A DNA stretch of 32,678 nucleotides from Lachnospiraceae bacterium. GTDB lineage: Bacteria; Bacillota; Clostridia; Lachnospirales; Lachnospiraceae. A program made the position numbers and the translations under genes. Location of the stretch: contig JAFUGT010000055.1 of the NCBI GenBank assembly GCA_017469275.1, forward strand, positions 1-32,678, in the 5' to 3' direction. Position 1 is the first letter of the stretch. The number at the start of each line of letters is the position of its first letter. Shown here piece after piece: positions 31,949-32,678 of this stretch. The notes below the pieces were generated by a model. That model saw nothing but the letters and a program-made list of their open reading frames with translations. It ran no database searches and was not told the origin of the DNA.

Positions 31949-32299
31949 ATGGCACTGTTTGGAAAGAAAAAGGAAGAAACAAAGGCTGAAACGCCATGCT
32001 GCTGCGGGAATTCACAGTCTGCAAGTGAGATCACATCGACCTGCTGCGGAGAAAAGGTTGACGATATCTGCTGTATCAAAGTCCTCGGTTCTGGCTGTAA
32101 GTCCTGTCATCAGCTATATGAAAACACTCTGAAAGCTGTTGAGGGTATGGGCATTGAGGTCGAGTACATCACCGATCTGCAAAAGATCATGGAGTACGGT
32201 GCAATGTCAATGCCTGCGCTTGTGATAAATGAGAAAGTCGTGTCGGTGGGCAGGGTTTTGAAGCCTGCGGAGATCTCTGAGATTGTTGAGAAGTATTGA
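31949..32299 (+). CDS. Cysteine-rich thioredoxin-like protein
   Basis: 116 aa. The C-terminal ~75 residues form a small thioredoxin fold of the redox-active disulfide (Thioredoxin_3, TM0996/MTH895) type, with active site GSGCKSCHQL (C50-C53) and the cis-proline loop SMPALVINEKVVSVGR. The N-terminal ~42 residues add a lysine-rich stretch and clusters CCC (17-19), CC (32-33) and CC (41-42), not part of the fold and suited to metalloid binding. AGGAGG lies 7 bases before the ATG, 11 bases after the permease stop. It is the last gene of the ars operon, followed by a strong terminator. It probably supplies reducing power to, or passes arsenicals to, the permease. Confidence 0.85.
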   Translation: MALFGKKKEETKAETPCCCGNSQSASEITSTCCGEKVDDICCIKVLGSGCKSCHQLYENTLKAVEGMGIEVEYITDLQKIMEYGAMSMPALVINEKVVSVGRVLKPAEISEIVEKY

Positions 32300-32317
32300 G
32301 TGAAAGCAAGCTATATG

Positions 32318-32359
32318 AAGAAACAGTGTGAGACGGCTCTCAGGCTGTTTCTTTTTTTT
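32318..32359 (+). terminator. Strong intrinsic terminator of the ars operon
   Basis: AAGAAACAG (32318-32326) pairs with CTGTTTCTT (32345-32353); an inner TGAGA/TCTCA adds a second stem, and eight T residues follow (32352-32359). Bases 32360-32436 hold nothing recognisable. Confidence 0.9.
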
Positions 32360-32436
32360 GCGGTTAAGTTCCGCTCCGCAGGCTCGGAAGGCTCTAAGGG
32401 GCATTTCCGTTCGTCTGAGGATTTTGAAAACCACTA

Positions 32437-32465
32437 TTGACAATTCCCTTTTGCGGTGATATAAT
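32437..32465 (+). promoter_or_regulatory. Consensus promoter of the fluoride-regulated gene
   Basis: Perfect TTGACA (32437-32442) and TATAAT (32460-32465) with a 17-base spacer. Such a strong constitutive promoter fits control by a downstream riboswitch. Confidence 0.9.
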
Positions 32466-32485
32466 AATAACAGAAAATTTCATAC

Positions 32486-32557
32486 GGGAATGATGTTCTC
32501 CCACGGACGACTCGTACTGAGCCTACGAAACCGCTTATCATAAGCTGATGACTTCTG
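32486..32557 (+). promoter_or_regulatory. Fluoride riboswitch (crcB motif)
   Basis: The leader shows the conserved parts of the crcB RNA in order. GGGAATGATGTTCTCCC (32486-32502) corresponds to the GGxGATGxxGTTCxCC block. A variable stem (CGTA/TACG) follows, then AAACCGC, a short hairpin GCTTA/TAAGC and TGATGACTTCTGC (matching CTGATGACTTCTAC). The aptamer overlaps the 5' arm of the terminator at 32543-32590. Fluoride binding should therefore hold back the terminator and switch on the next gene, as in known transcription-controlling members. Confidence 0.88.
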
Positions 32558-32590
32558 CGTTTTACGCAATAGTTGTCAGCTTTTTTATTT
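32543..32590 (+). terminator. Riboswitch expression-platform terminator
   Basis: AGCTGATGACT (32543-32553) can pair along all 11 positions (two G-U) with AGTTGTCAGCT (32571-32581), capped by an inner TGCG/CGCA stem and followed by TTTTTTATTTT. Its 5' arm is part of the fluoride aptamer, so the two structures exclude each other. Confidence 0.85.
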
Positions 32591-32605
32591 TATGGAGGAA
32601 TTTCT

Positions 32606-32678
32606 ATGCTGTTATCACTTGCGATCATTATTCTTGTCGGACTGTCTGCCGCTGCAATCTATGAAAGGATTGGCTTGC
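32606..32678 (+). CDS. Start of a membrane protein, probable cation/proton antiporter (partial)
   Basis: Only 24 residues lie in the window (MLLSLAIIILVGLSAAAIYE, then RIGL). They form one hydrophobic helix followed by YERIGL, the usual beginning of CPA/NhaP-type Na+/H+ antiporters, which are among the gene classes found behind fluoride riboswitches together with CrcB/Fluc and CLC-F. GGAGG lies eight bases before the ATG. The gene continues past the window end. Expression should rise with fluoride. Antiporter identity rests on a short N-terminus and on context. Confidence 0.6.
   Translation, partial: MLLSLAIIILVGLSAAAIYERIGL

Noticed and set aside
32300-32440. Minus-strand 78-residue open frame at the right end
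   Set aside because: It runs through the ars terminator and the consensus promoter and has no ribosome site or recognisable domain.

Overview
The window reads as a chromosomal segment of a low-GC, Gram-positive anaerobe of the class Clostridia, most likely Lachnospiraceae (Butyrivibrio/Roseburia/Eubacterium-like). The reasons are the AT-rich intergenic DNA, strong AGGAGG-type ribosome binding sites, secreted beta-glucanases, very large surface proteins ending in BspA-like leucine-rich repeats, a CwlD-type amidase typical of spore-formers, and Firmicute-style two-component and ABC modules. The species call is an inference from gene style, not from a marker gene.

Layout. 1-550: a putative 31-residue holin-like type I toxin on the minus strand with a bidirectional terminator, then mostly non-coding DNA. 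551-9015: a beta-glucan utilisation locus with a secreted licheninase (GH16 plus ricin-type lectin), a 1578-residue secreted GH16 laminarinase-type enzyme carrying five carbohydrate-binding modules and a leucine-rich C-terminus, a cytoplasmic GH5 glucanase, and a divergent AraC regulator. 9012-10469: an M18 aminopeptidase that converges on the AraC gene. 10602-18379: a sensor kinase, an OmpR-type regulator, a serine hydrolase, an eight-helix FtsX-type permease and its ATPase, all on the minus strand. The ATPase promoter region carries 11-base direct repeats that look like an OmpR-family operator. 18549-20492: housekeeping genes atpZ-like, rpiB and tsaC/sua5. 20782-21456: a CwlD-like amidase on the plus strand. 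21543-29800: a minus-strand group with two CAP-domain surface proteins flanking a phenylacetate-CoA ligase family enzyme and two receiver/HPt phosphorelay proteins without a kinase.

30040-32678: a plus-strand toxic-ion segment with visibly higher GC than the rest. It holds ArsR, a cysteine-rich C_GCAxxG_C_C protein, an ArsP-type permease and a cysteine-rich thioredoxin-like protein, closed by a strong terminator. A consensus promoter, a fluoride (crcB) riboswitch with its own terminator, and the start of a membrane protein, probably a cation/proton antiporter, follow. This part was probably acquired horizontally.

How parts work together. The GH locus can be read as extracellular cleavage of mixed-linkage or beta-1,3 glucan, followed by intracellular hydrolysis of the oligosaccharides by GH5 under AraC control, although no sugar transporter is present here. 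The kinase/regulator, ABC and hydrolase group looks like an envelope-stress or peptide-response module. The right end handles organoarsenical or arsenite stress and, next to it, fluoride. Several start codons were moved from the longest open frame to one with a properly spaced ribosome binding site; this is stated per gene. No tRNA, rRNA, CRISPR array or complete insertion sequence was seen.
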